Assembly (NCBI GenBank): GCA_963778185.1
Contig: CAVZTF010000003.1
Coordinates: 186,001-250,000, forward strand
Reading direction: 5' to 3'
Origin: RPQJ01 sp963778185
GTDB taxonomy: Bacteria > Pseudomonadota > Gammaproteobacteria > Steroidobacterales > Steroidobacteraceae
DNA length: 64,000 nucleotides
Part shown: in pieces, positions 54,857 to 63,476 of the stretch
Layout of the letters: each line of letters starts with the position of its first letter
How positions within the stretch are numbered: the first letter of the stretch is position 1
Translations under genes and position numbers: made by a program
Notes under the pieces: generated by a model
What the model was told of the DNA's origin: nothing
The model's database searches: none
What the model saw: only the letters and a program-made list of their open reading frames with translations

Positions 54857-55459
54857 ATGAACCCATTGAACTCGGTTCGCGGCTCGATCACGACCGGATT
54901 CGTCCTGGCCATCGTGCTCACCCTGCTGGTCGCCCCGACCGGTTTCCTCGAACTCGGCCTCGCCCGCTGGCTGCACATCCTGTCGGGCGTCATGTGGATC
55001 GGGCTGCTGTGGTACTTCAACGTCGTCCAGGTGCCGGCGCTCGCGGCCGCGGCGGCCGACAAGGGCGGCCCCGGCGGTGCGGGCATCGGCAAGTACGTCG
55101 CCCCGCGCGCCCTGCTCTGGTTTCGCTGGGCGGCGCTCGCCACGTGGCTCACTGGCGCCTGGTATCTCGGCCGTTCGGGCAACTTCCTGGGCGCTTTCAC
55201 CCTCGGGCTCGCGAGCGACCCCCTGAACTACTACCAGTTGATCATCGGCATCGGCGCATGGCTGGGCACCATCATGCTGTTCAACGTCTGGGTGCTGATC
55301 TGGCCCAACCAGAAGAAGGTGCTCGGCATCGTGGCGGCCAGCGACGACGAGAAGGCGCAGGCGCGCAAGGTGGCGCTGCTGGCCTCCCGCACCAACTTCG
55401 TGCTGTCCATCCCCATGTTGCTCTGCATGGGCTCGGCGACGCACGGCCTGCCCTTCTGA
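54857..55459 (+). CDS. Stand-alone PuuD-type (Urate_ox_N) membrane protein
   Basis: A 200-aa membrane protein with five or so hydrophobic segments. It resembles the membrane domain of PuuD urate hydroxylase, including ARWLHILSGVMWIGLLWYFN (about residues 37-57), with His that may bind haem. The cytochrome c domain of full PuuD, with a CXXCH motif, is absent. Such short forms are often annotated as PuuD, but urate oxidation is unproven. It precedes nadC by 7 bases. No purine-degradation gene lies nearby. Confidence 0.8.
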   Translation: MNPLNSVRGSITTGFVLAIVLTLLVAPTGFLELGLARWLHILSGVMWIGLLWYFNVVQVPALAAAAADKGGPGGAGIGKYVAPRALLWFRWAALATWLTGAWYLGRSGNFLGAFTLGLASDPLNYYQLIIGIGAWLGTIMLFNVWVLIWPNQKKVLGIVAASDDEKAQARKVALLASRTNFVLSIPMLLCMGSATHGLPF

Positions 55460-55466
55460 TGGCGTG

Positions 55467-56324
55467 ATGCTCGAGACCCCGGCAGACCTCGCCGAGCAGG
55501 TCGCGCGCGCCCTTGCGGAGGACGTCGGCCGGGGCGACCTCACCGCCGGGCTGGTGCCCGAGGGCCGGCGCGGGCGCGCCCGGGTGATCACGCGGGAGGC
55601 CGCGGTGTTGTGCGGCCGTCCGTGGTTCGACGAGGTATTCCGCCAGCTCGACCCGTCCGTGCGAGTCGAATGGCAGGCGGACGAGGGTTCCTCCGTCGTG
55701 CCGGACCAACTGCTTTGCCGCCTCGAAGGACCCGCTCGGTCCCTGCTCACGGGCGAGCGCACCGCGCTCAACTTCCTGCAGTCGCTGTCCGGCACGGCCA
55801 CCACCACCCGCCGCTACGTGGACCTCGTCGCCGGCCTGCCCTGCCGCATCCTCGATACGCGCAAGACCATCCCCGGCCTGCGGCGGGCACAGAAATACGC
55901 GGTGCGCCGCGCCGGGGCCACCAACCACCGGATGGGCCTCTACGACGGAATCCTCGTCAAGGAGAATCACATCATGGCCGCGGGCTCCATCGCCGCGGCG
56001 GTCGTCGCCGCCCGCGCGGCCGGCCTCGGCGTCCCCGTCGAGGTGGAGGTCGAGACGCTCGACGAACTGCGCCAGGCGCTGGCCGCAGGCGCGGACATGG
56101 CGCTGCTCGACGAGTTCAGCCTCGCGGACCTGCGGGCGGCCGTGGCACTCAATCGCAGGCACCCGAACGGGCCGATGAAGCTCGAGGCCTCGGGCAACAT
56201 CACCTTCGAGACCCTGCGGCCGATCGCCGAGACGGGCGTCGACTTCATCTCGATCGGGTCGTTGACCAAGCACCTGCGGGCGGTCGACCTCTCCATGCGA
56301 TTCGAGTTCGACGTCCCGGCGTAA
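55467..56324 (+). CDS. nadC: Nicotinate-nucleotide pyrophosphorylase (quinolinate phosphoribosyltransferase)
   Basis: De novo NAD synthesis: quinolinate plus PRPP to nicotinate mononucleotide. The 285-aa protein shows ERTALNFLQSLSGTATTT, DTRKTIPGLR, KENHIMAAGSI and EVEVETLDEL, the substrate-binding motifs. The ATG at 55467 is chosen over GTG 55464. The upstream PuuD-type gene is close enough to share its transcript. Confidence 0.95.
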   Translation: MLETPADLAEQVARALAEDVGRGDLTAGLVPEGRRGRARVITREAAVLCGRPWFDEVFRQLDPSVRVEWQADEGSSVVPDQLLCRLEGPARSLLTGERTALNFLQSLSGTATTTRRYVDLVAGLPCRILDTRKTIPGLRRAQKYAVRRAGATNHRMGLYDGILVKENHIMAAGSIAAAVVAARAAGLGVPVEVEVETLDELRQALAAGADMALLDEFSLADLRAAVALNRRHPNGPMKLEASGNITFETLRPIAETGVDFISIGSLTKHLRAVDLSMRFEFDVPA

Positions 56325-56344
56325 GTCGTCCGACGGCGGTGCCG

Positions 56345-56415
56345 AGCGGGGATTGCGGGTCGGTCCGGACTCGCGAAGAAGAAATGCTCGCCCGGACCGA
56401 CCCGCAATCCCCGCT
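56345..56415. repeat. Perfect 24-base inverted repeat with 23-base loop
   Basis: The arm at 56345-56368 (AGCGGGGATTGCGGGTCGGT then CCGG) is exactly matched in reverse complement at 56392-56415. The 23-base loop between is 56369-56391. It lies between convergent nadC and the GGDEF/EAL gene. The stem is far longer than a common intrinsic terminator and has no T-run. It may be a bidirectional terminator, a dispersed repeat, or a structured RNA. Confidence 0.85.
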
Positions 56416-56642
56416 TCATGCCCGGCGCCTGAGCGACCTTTCGCCAGGGCGCGAAAGCTCGCACGGCGCATCGAGTGGCTGGCCACGTCGGACTCGGGAG
56501 CCCGACCTTGCCGATACACCGCGGCGATCGTGGACGTCGCGACGGCTCGGCCTGCGCGCCTCGACGTTGCTTGCGCCGTGCGTGGTGTCCGGAACGGAGA
56601 CGCAGCTCAGGCGCGGGCGCTCGGGCGCGCAGCGAGGAAGAG
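56416..56642. other. Gene-free stretch after the inverted repeat
   Basis: Together with the repeat this makes a 318-base gap. I see no supported gene, promoter or RNA in these 227 bases. Short open frames lack start signals and recognisable composition. Confidence 0.4.
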
Positions 56643-59324
56643 TCAGCCGATCGCCGCGATCCTCGTGATCCGCTGCGGCGAGGCGATACCGTAGCCCTGC
56701 GCGTAATCCACCCCGAGGTTGCGCAGCATGTTGATGATCTCGGCGTTCTCCGCGAACTCCGCGATCGTGAGTTTTCCCGTCAGGTGCCCGATCTCGTTGA
56801 TCGAGCGCACCATCTCGCGGTCGATCGGGTCGTGCAGGATTTCCTTGACGAAGCTGCCGTCGATCTTGAGGAAGTCGACGGGGAAGTGCTTGAGGTACCC
56901 GAACGACGAGAGCCCGGTGCCGAAGTCGTCGAGTGCGAACTTGCAGCCGAGGTCCTTCAGCGCCTGGATGAAGCGGTTTGCCTGCGAAAAGCTGGCGATC
57001 GCCGCGGTCTCGGTGATCTCGAAGCAGATCTTGCTCGCGTCGATGCCGCTGCGGTGGAACTGGTCGATGACGAACGGCAGGAACTTGTCGTCCCCCAGGC
57101 TCTGGCCGGACAGGTTGATCGAGCACAGCGAGAGCCGCTCGCGCTCGTCGGCCTCCGACACCAGCCAGCGCAGCGCGTTCTCGATCACCCAGCGGTCGAT
57201 GGCGGGTGTGAGCCCGTAGCGCTCGGCCGCGGCGATGAAATTGTCCGGCGAGACTATCTTGCCCGCCTCGTCCTTCATGCGCAGCAACAGCTCGTAGTGC
57301 GCGCCGGTGTCCGCCGTCTGCAGCGGCTGGATGGTCATGCGGTAGAGCTCGAAGCGCGACTCCTCGAGCGCGTTGTTGATGCGCGCCGCCCACTGCATCT
57401 CGCGGCGTCGGCGCATCAGGTCGATGTCGTTCTCCTGGAAGCTGTAGACGCGGTTGCGGCCTGCTTCCTTGGCGGCGGCGCAGGCGCTGTCGGCCGCCGA
57501 CAGCAGCGCAGCGACGTCCTCGCTGTCACCCGTGATCGGCACGACGCCCACGCTGCAGCCGAGCCGGAAGGTGCGCTCTTCCCAGACGAACTTGTAGTTG
57601 CGGATGGTCTCGCGCAGCAGGTCGGCCATGCGCAGGGCCTCGTCGAGCGAGCAGCTCTCGAGCAGCAGGCCGAACTCGTCGCCGCCGAGGCGCGCCAGCG
57701 TGTCGCGCCAGCGGATCTTGGTCTTGAGCAACGCGCCCACCTGCCCGAGCAGCGCGTCGCCGGCGCTGTGTCCGCAGGTGTCATTGATGATCTTGAACTG
57801 GTCGACGTCGACGTGGCACAGCGCGTAGGACGCTTCGCGCGCCCGCGCGCTCCGCAACGACCGTTCGAGGCGTGCCTCGAACTCGCGGCGGTTGACCAGG
57901 CCGGTGAGGATGTCGTGGCTCGCGTGATAGGAGAGCTTGCGGTTCAGCTCCCGGCTCTCGCTCACGTCGTGGAACACCAGCACGCCGCCCGACACGGCGC
58001 CCGAGCCGTCGCGGATCGGCGAGGCCGTGCTCTCGATGTACATCTCGTTGCCGTCGCGCTTGATGAGCAGCGTCGGGCGCACCGACTTGATGGCGCGGCT
58101 GCGGCGGATCGCGACCGAGAGCGGGTTCTCGAGCGGCTCGCAGGTCTCCTCGTGGAAGCCGCGGAAGATGTCGTCGATGTGCTTGCCCTGCGCCTCCTCG
58201 AAGCGCCAGCCGGTCAGGTCCTCGGCGACCGGGTTCAGGTACTCGATCACGAGGTGCTGGTCCGTGGTGATCACGCCGTCGCCGATCGACTGCAGCGTGA
58301 TCTGGGCGCTCTCCTTCTCCTTGAAGAGCGCGTCCTCGTAGAGCTTGCGCTCGGTGATGTCGAACTCGACGCCCACCAGGCGGCGCAGGCGGCCGGTCGG
58401 ATCGACGCGCGCCTTGGCCCGGCTCACCACCCAGCGCCACTCGCCGTCGCAGTGGCGCATGCGGTGCACGCTCTCGAACAGCGGCAGCTTGCCCGCGATG
58501 TGGTCGCGGATCAGCGCCTGCACGCGGGCCATGTCGTCCGGGTGCACGAGCCGCCGCCAGTCGGGCGCCACGTCGGGATCGTGCTCGTCGTAGCCGAGCA
58601 TCTTCTTCCAGCGCGGCGAGAACCAGACCGTGTTGTTCTCGACGTCGAAGTCCCACAGGCCGTCGTTGGCCGACGGCAGCGAGAGTGCGTTGCGCTCCTC
58701 GAGCCGACCGACGTAGCGCTGCACGCGCAGACGCTCGAGCCCCGTCGCGAAGCTCGCGCCGACCAGCTTGAGCAGCAGGTGCAGGTTCGCATCCCAGCCC
58801 TCGCGCGGCTGCGAGGAGCACAGCGCCATGAAGCCGCGGACGCGCCCGTTGAGCGAGAAGCCGCAGACGAGCAGCGAGCGGACGCCGAGCTCGGCGAAGC
58901 GCGCCGCGTCGACGGCAAGGTCGCGGCGCGGCGCGAGCGTGTCGCGGACCTCGAGGATGCGCAGGTGCTCGAGCACGCCGGAGAGGAACGGGAAGCGCGC
59001 GAGCGGGTCGCCCTTCAGCACCTGCGGGTCGAACGGAGCGAACAGTCCGGTGGCGCTTGCCACCCGCTCGACGACTTTCTTCTCGGGGTCGAACAGCGCG
59101 ATGCAGATCGCGTCCACGCCGGTGACTTCGCGCAGCGCATCGAGGTTGCGCTTGACGCAGTTGTCGCCGGTCTCGCTGGTGAGTGCCTGGAAATCCAGCG
59201 CCACCTTGGTGACCAGGACGTCGATGCCGACCGTGGGGCGATTGCCGTTGCCGAAAACGGCCTGCGTGGCCAGGAAGTCAATGGCCTCTGGCTCGTTGCT
59301 GCCCGCGGGTGGGGTGTTGGCCAT
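56643..59324 (-). CDS. GAF/PAS/GGDEF/EAL cyclic-di-GMP protein
   Basis: An 893-aa cytosolic signalling protein. Order: GAF (about 40-200), PAS (about 210-335, ending with the PAC motif GVEFDITERKLYED), second PAS (about 340-460), GGDEF (about 480-635, RLGGDEFGLLL intact) and EAL (about 640-890). The EAL motif is ELLLR, as in many enzymes of the YELLLRMKDE group. Other metal and base residues remain: NLSGQ, ITETA, DDFGTG, LKIDGSF, AEFAEN. It may both make and break cyclic-di-GMP. No membrane segment. It starts at an ATG in an AT-rich gap. Confidence 0.92.
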   Translation of the reverse strand: MANTPPAGSNEPEAIDFLATQAVFGNGNRPTVGIDVLVTKVALDFQALTSETGDNCVKRNLDALREVTGVDAICIALFDPEKKVVERVASATGLFAPFDPQVLKGDPLARFPFLSGVLEHLRILEVRDTLAPRRDLAVDAARFAELGVRSLLVCGFSLNGRVRGFMALCSSQPREGWDANLHLLLKLVGASFATGLERLRVQRYVGRLEERNALSLPSANDGLWDFDVENNTVWFSPRWKKMLGYDEHDPDVAPDWRRLVHPDDMARVQALIRDHIAGKLPLFESVHRMRHCDGEWRWVVSRAKARVDPTGRLRRLVGVEFDITERKLYEDALFKEKESAQITLQSIGDGVITTDQHLVIEYLNPVAEDLTGWRFEEAQGKHIDDIFRGFHEETCEPLENPLSVAIRRSRAIKSVRPTLLIKRDGNEMYIESTASPIRDGSGAVSGGVLVFHDVSESRELNRKLSYHASHDILTGLVNRREFEARLERSLRSARAREASYALCHVDVDQFKIINDTCGHSAGDALLGQVGALLKTKIRWRDTLARLGGDEFGLLLESCSLDEALRMADLLRETIRNYKFVWEERTFRLGCSVGVVPITGDSEDVAALLSAADSACAAAKEAGRNRVYSFQENDIDLMRRRREMQWAARINNALEESRFELYRMTIQPLQTADTGAHYELLLRMKDEAGKIVSPDNFIAAAERYGLTPAIDRWVIENALRWLVSEADERERLSLCSINLSGQSLGDDKFLPFVIDQFHRSGIDASKICFEITETAAIASFSQANRFIQALKDLGCKFALDDFGTGLSSFGYLKHFPVDFLKIDGSFVKEILHDPIDREMVRSINEIGHLTGKLTIAEFAENAEIINMLRNLGVDYAQGYGIASPQRITRIAAIG

Positions 59325-59385
59325 CGAGTAAATCGGACCCCCTGTCGACTCGGCTCAGTCTGTCAGCCCGTCGCTCCCTGCGGCG

Positions 59386-59402
59386 GAACTGTTCCACAGT
59401 TC
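59386..59402. promoter_or_regulatory. Possible operator: inverted repeat before the GGDEF/EAL gene
   Basis: GAACTG and CAGTTC arms around TTCCA form a 17-base hyphenated palindrome. GGAACTGTTCC (59385-59395) is itself an overlapping palindrome. It lies about 62 bases before the GGDEF/EAL ATG in the one AT-richer gap of the area (59325-59464). No regulator is identified. Confidence 0.28.
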
Positions 59403-59464
59403 ACGTTGCTTATTTTCTGCAATTAGTTACGACGCATTCTGACACACGCGCTCAGGAATGCAAG

Positions 59465-61228
59465 CTAAGCCCCTGTATTTAAAGATGCATTTGGAGGCAG
59501 ATACAGGCGCGCCCGCGACCGGTCTCCCTTCGAGACGCAGGTCGCGTCCGGCGTCCCGGACACCAGGAACCAGCGCTGCCGGTTGGCGCGCCCGAGTTCG
59601 ACGGACTCGGCCGAGGCGAAGCACGCTGCGCGCGACTTCGAGTGCATCAGCAGTGCGCGTCCCGGGTCCTCCGCAAGCCACGCCGCGGCGTCCGCGGCCT
59701 CGTCCTCCATCTCGCGCCAGCGCGCGTGCCCGAAGTTCACCGACGGCCGTCGCAACTGAAGGAGGTACTGCTCCTTGGCGCCCACCAGGCCAAGCTCCGC
59801 GATGCCGGCGCTCGCCCGTTCCACACGCGCCATGAACTCGCGTCCCGATCGCACCGTGTCGATCCGCGGGTAGACGACGAAACCGACGGTCAACAGCACG
59901 GCGGCGAGCACGCCGGCGTAGGCGAACCACGCGTCGCGCTCGCGGAGGATGCCGATGGCGACGGCAGCGCCGGCTGCAACGCACGCGAGCGGCAAGGCTG
60001 GGGCAATGCCGTAATCAGCGGCGATGCGCGAGGCGGCCGAGCCGTCGATCGCGAGATAGGCGGCGCCCGCGGCGGCGAGCAACGCAAGCGCACAAGCCAT
60101 GACGAACGCCAGGCGGCGTGGCCCAGCGGCGCGCAACAGTTCGGGCAGCCACGGCGCCGCCGCCATCGCCAGCGCCGGAACCGCCGGCAGGACGTACACC
60201 CCCCGCTTGCCGGAACTCAAGCTGAAGAACACGACGACGATGACCGCCCAGGCCAGCAGGAGCACGACGAAAGTGTCGCGACCGCGCAGCGCATCGCGCC
60301 AGCGCGGCCAGAGCCAGGGCACGAGCGCGACCAGCGGCAGCCACAGGAACGGCACGACCTCCACCAGGTAGAACCAGAACGGCGCGTGGTGGTGCCAGGC
60401 TTCGGCGTAGCGAGTCACCGTCTGATGGATCAGGATCTCGTTGCGGTAGGCGAGCAATTCACCTCCCGCGGAGGTTGCGACGACCATGGGTACGAACCAC
60501 AGCCCAATCGCGACCAGCATGGCGCCCAGTCCCGTGAGCGACAGGAACCCGATGCGAGGCGCCTTCGAGCGCCAGGCGCGCCGCACCAGCACGGCGAACG
60601 GCAGCAGCACCAGCAACGGCAGGAAGCCGACACCCTTGGTGATGACGCCGAACCCGGCGGCGGCCCACCCGGCCAGGAACCAGCCCCGGGAGGGCCCGAG
60701 CAGCAGGTGTCGCAGCAGGCCGTACAGGCTGAGCGTGGTGAAGAAGCACAGCACTGCGTCGATCTGCGCCTGCCGCGCCTGCCAGACGAACTGGAACGTC
60801 AGCAGCAGGATGAACGCCCCCGCGAGCGCGACTTCGCGGCCCCGCGCACGGCGCAGCAGGTCATAGACCAGGCCCACTGTGCCGAGGCCGGCGAGCAGCG
60901 ACGGCAGCAGGAAGCCCAGGCGCAGGGACCCGGTGACCGCCATGGAGGCCGCCATCAACCAGAAGAAGACCGGCGGCTTGTCGGCGTAGAGGTCGCCGCC
61001 GACGCGCGGGATGAGCCAGTCGCCCGAGCGCAGCATGTCCTGCGCGACCAGGGCGAAGCGCGGCTCGTCGGCCGGCCACGGATCCCGCAATCCAAGCCCG
61101 GCCCCCATCAGCAGCAGGCCGATCGCAGCGAGCCACGCCAGGTCGATCACGGTGTCGCGGCGTGAGGTTCGTCCGGGACGCAGGAAGCGCTCGAGCAGGG
61201 CCGGCGCGGCGGCGCCTGCGGTCGGCAT
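59465..61228 (-). CDS. ArnT/PMT-family membrane glycosyltransferase
   Basis: A 587-aa inner-membrane protein with 11-12 hydrophobic segments. The first periplasmic loop has the GT-C signature DPWPADEPRFALVAQDMLR (about 48-66), with Asp and Glu typical of ArnT, which moves aminoarabinose or other sugars from undecaprenyl phosphate to lipid A. Acceptor and sugar cannot be told here. The ATG immediately follows the stop of the GT2 gene (TGAATG), so they form an operon resembling ArnC-ArnT pairs. Confidence 0.88.
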   Translation of the reverse strand: MPTAGAAAPALLERFLRPGRTSRRDTVIDLAWLAAIGLLLMGAGLGLRDPWPADEPRFALVAQDMLRSGDWLIPRVGGDLYADKPPVFFWLMAASMAVTGSLRLGFLLPSLLAGLGTVGLVYDLLRRARGREVALAGAFILLLTFQFVWQARQAQIDAVLCFFTTLSLYGLLRHLLLGPSRGWFLAGWAAAGFGVITKGVGFLPLLVLLPFAVLVRRAWRSKAPRIGFLSLTGLGAMLVAIGLWFVPMVVATSAGGELLAYRNEILIHQTVTRYAEAWHHHAPFWFYLVEVVPFLWLPLVALVPWLWPRWRDALRGRDTFVVLLLAWAVIVVVFFSLSSGKRGVYVLPAVPALAMAAAPWLPELLRAAGPRRLAFVMACALALLAAAGAAYLAIDGSAASRIAADYGIAPALPLACVAAGAAVAIGILRERDAWFAYAGVLAAVLLTVGFVVYPRIDTVRSGREFMARVERASAGIAELGLVGAKEQYLLQLRRPSVNFGHARWREMEDEAADAAAWLAEDPGRALLMHSKSRAACFASAESVELGRANRQRWFLVSGTPDATCVSKGDRSRARLYLPPNASLNTGA

Positions 61229-61990
61229 TCAGATGTCCTCTCGAAGCGGGACCCGCGGCGAGGCCCGGCGGATGAGCCACATCACGCCGAACAGGTCGAC
61301 GATGCCGACCCACAGGCGATTGTGCAACCCGTACTTGGACTTGCCGCGCGTGCGCTCGCGGTGGTTGACCGGCACCGAGACGACCTCGTAGCCCTCGCGC
61401 TGGAACAACGCCGGCATGAACCGGTGCATGTGATCGAAGCGCGGCATGTCCACGAAGACCGTGCGGTCGAAGACCTTGATGCCGCAGCCGGTGTCCGGCG
61501 TGCCGTCCCTGAGCAGGCGGCCACGCACGCCGTTCGCCACGCGCGACGACAGGCGCCTGAGCCACGTGTCGCGTCGCGTCGTGCGATTGCCCATCACGAG
61601 CCGCAGCCGCGGCGAACTCGACTGACGCGCGGCGTCGAGCAGGCTCGGGATGTCGGCAGGGTCGTTCTGTCCGTCGCCGTCGAGCGTGGCGATCCAGGGA
61701 CCGCGCGCCTGCCGGACGCCGGTGGCGACGGCCGCGCTCTGCCCCGAACGCACCGCGTGGCGGAGCAGGCAGATCTCGGGCATGCCCGCCTCGCGGGCAG
61801 CCAGCACGGCGCGTGCCGTTCCATCCGTGCTGCCGTCGTCGACGAAAATTGTCTCGAACGAGAAGCGCCCAGTCAGCGCCGCATGAATTTCCCGCGCCAG
61901 CGGCAGCACGTTGTCCTGCTCGTTGCAGACCGGAACCACGACGGATACGTCCGGCAAGGACGCCGGGCGGCTGGCTTGAGTGGCTGTCAA
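61229..61990 (-). CDS. Family 2 glycosyltransferase, polyprenyl-phosphate type
   Basis: A 253-aa GT-A-fold enzyme, likely attaching a sugar to undecaprenyl phosphate for the neighbouring ArnT-like enzyme. Motifs: VVPVCNEQDN, ETIFVDDGSTDGTA (nucleotide-sugar Asp), ATLDGDGQNDP (DxD-like) and GCGIKVFDR. It ends without the two C-terminal membrane helices of ArnC. The start is TTG at 61990; no ATG or GTG lies between the upstream stop and the first motif. Confidence 0.87.
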   Translation of the reverse strand: MTATQASRPASLPDVSVVVPVCNEQDNVLPLAREIHAALTGRFSFETIFVDDGSTDGTARAVLAAREAGMPEICLLRHAVRSGQSAAVATGVRQARGPWIATLDGDGQNDPADIPSLLDAARQSSSPRLRLVMGNRTTRRDTWLRRLSSRVANGVRGRLLRDGTPDTGCGIKVFDRTVFVDMPRFDHMHRFMPALFQREGYEVVSVPVNHRERTRGKSKYGLHNRLWVGIVDLFGVMWLIRRASPRVPLREDI

Positions 61991-62017
61991 GGTGGGGACT
62001 CTGCTGTCGGGGACGGT

Positions 62018-62023
62018 AGTATA
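62018..62023 (-). promoter_or_regulatory. Possible -10 element for the GT2-ArnT operon
   Basis: TATACT on the minus strand, 28 bases before the TTG start of the GT2 gene, in the 96-base gap between it and the divergent CDF-DUF374 gene. It supports the TTG start. The -35 is weak. Confidence 0.35.
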
Positions 62024-62086
62024 GACGGTGGCCCGCCGCACACCGAACCCCGGACCCCACGAACCACGCCTGCAGGTGCCGATCGC

Positions 62087-63472
62087 TTGACCGACCAACC
62101 CGCCGCGCCCCGGCTGCACGCATCCGACACCCGTCGCCTGGGCTGGGCACTCGCCATCACCACGGTAGTCATGCTCGTCGAGGGAGCCGGCGGGTGGCTG
62201 GCCGGATCGCTCGCGCTCCTGGCGGACGCCGGGCACATGCTGGCCGACGCCGGAGCGCTGGCGCTTGCGCTGGCGGCGGCGAATCGTGCCCGACCTGCGC
62301 CGGATGCAAGCAGGCCGCCGGGCCAGCATCGCGCGCAGCTGGCCACGGCGCTCGTGAACGCCGTCGCGCTGTTCGCCGTGGCCGGCTGGGTAATGTACGA
62401 GGCAGCCGAACGGCTCGCGTCGCCGCGCGACGTGGAGGGCGGCACGATGCTCGCGATCGCGGCGCTCGGACTGCTCGCGAACCTCGCCGTGCTGCGCGTC
62501 CTCGGCCCGGTCCACGACGAGAACCTGAACGTGCCGGCCGCCCGGCTGCACGTCGTCGGCGACCTCCTCGGATCGATCGGCGCCTGCATCGCCGCCGTCG
62601 TCATCCTCGGTACCGGCTGGAAGCCGATCGACCCGCTGCTCGCCGTGCTCGTGGCACTGCTCATCCTGCGCAGCGCCTGGTCGCTGCTGCGCAAGTCGGG
62701 CCGGCTCCTCGTCGAGACCGCGCCTGAGACCGCGGGGGCAGAGGCACCGCGTGGCAGCTTCTACCACAGGGTCCGCCACGGCCAGCGGCGACTGACTGCG
62801 GGCCGCATGCTGGTCTATCACATTGCCGTGTTCGTCGGCTGGCACCTTATCCGTTTCTTCTGGGCCACCTGCCGGGTGCGACGGGTCATCGGCCTGGAGG
62901 CGGCCCGGGACGCCGTGCGCGGCTCGCGTTCCATCATTCCGGTGTACTGGCACCAGCACATGCTGTTCGGCGTGCGCGCCCTCCTCGACCTGCGCGCGGA
63001 CGGGCTCGAACTGGGCTTCCTGATCAGCCCCTCGGTGGACGGCACGGCGCCGTCGATGCTGGTGCAGAAGGTCGGCGGGCACGTGATCCGCGGATCCTCC
63101 ACCCACACCGGCGCGCGGGCCTTGCGGGATTACTACGAGACCATCGTCAAGCAGGAAATCTCGCCCGCGATCACGCCGGACGGCCCGCGCGGGCCGCTGC
63201 ACGAGTTCAAGCCCGGCGCAGTGATGCTCTCGCAGCTCTCGGGCAAGCCGATCCTGCCGATCAGCGTCGCCGCCTCGCACACCTGGCGGTTCCGCACCTG
63301 GGACGAGTTCGAACTTCCCTTGCCCTTCAGCCGGATCGCAATTGCCTACGGCGAACCGGTGCGGGTGCCGCGCGTGCTCGACGCCGAAGGACTCTCGCGC
63401 ATCCAGGCCGAGATGGCGGACAGGCTCGGGGCCTTGAAGGCCGAGGCGCAGGCGGCGCTGGACGTGGGCTGA
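62087..63472 (+). CDS. Fusion: CDF cation transporter core and DUF374 acyltransferase
   Basis: A 461-aa protein. Residues about 10-210 form a six-helix CDF (cation diffusion facilitator) domain with both zinc-site motifs, HMLAD in helix 2 and HVVGD in helix 5. It then stops after LLVETAP, before the usual cytosolic CTD. Residues about 235-455 are a DUF374 domain of the lysophospholipid acyltransferase superfamily (VYWHQHMLF, SPSVDGT, RGSSTHTG, TPDGPRGPLHEFKPGA). No stop or frameshift separates them. The start is TTG at 62087; an internal ATG at 62809 could start the DUF374 part alone. Confidence 0.8.
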   Translation: MTDQPAAPRLHASDTRRLGWALAITTVVMLVEGAGGWLAGSLALLADAGHMLADAGALALALAAANRARPAPDASRPPGQHRAQLATALVNAVALFAVAGWVMYEAAERLASPRDVEGGTMLAIAALGLLANLAVLRVLGPVHDENLNVPAARLHVVGDLLGSIGACIAAVVILGTGWKPIDPLLAVLVALLILRSAWSLLRKSGRLLVETAPETAGAEAPRGSFYHRVRHGQRRLTAGRMLVYHIAVFVGWHLIRFFWATCRVRRVIGLEAARDAVRGSRSIIPVYWHQHMLFGVRALLDLRADGLELGFLISPSVDGTAPSMLVQKVGGHVIRGSSTHTGARALRDYYETIVKQEISPAITPDGPRGPLHEFKPGAVMLSQLSGKPILPISVAASHTWRFRTWDEFELPLPFSRIAIAYGEPVRVPRVLDAEGLSRIQAEMADRLGALKAEAQAALDVG

Positions 63473-63476
63473 GCCG

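Noticed and set aside
56475..59426. A 983-codon frame on the plus strand opposite the GGDEF/EAL gene
   Set aside because: No domain is visible, while the minus strand encodes intact GGDEF and EAL motifs.
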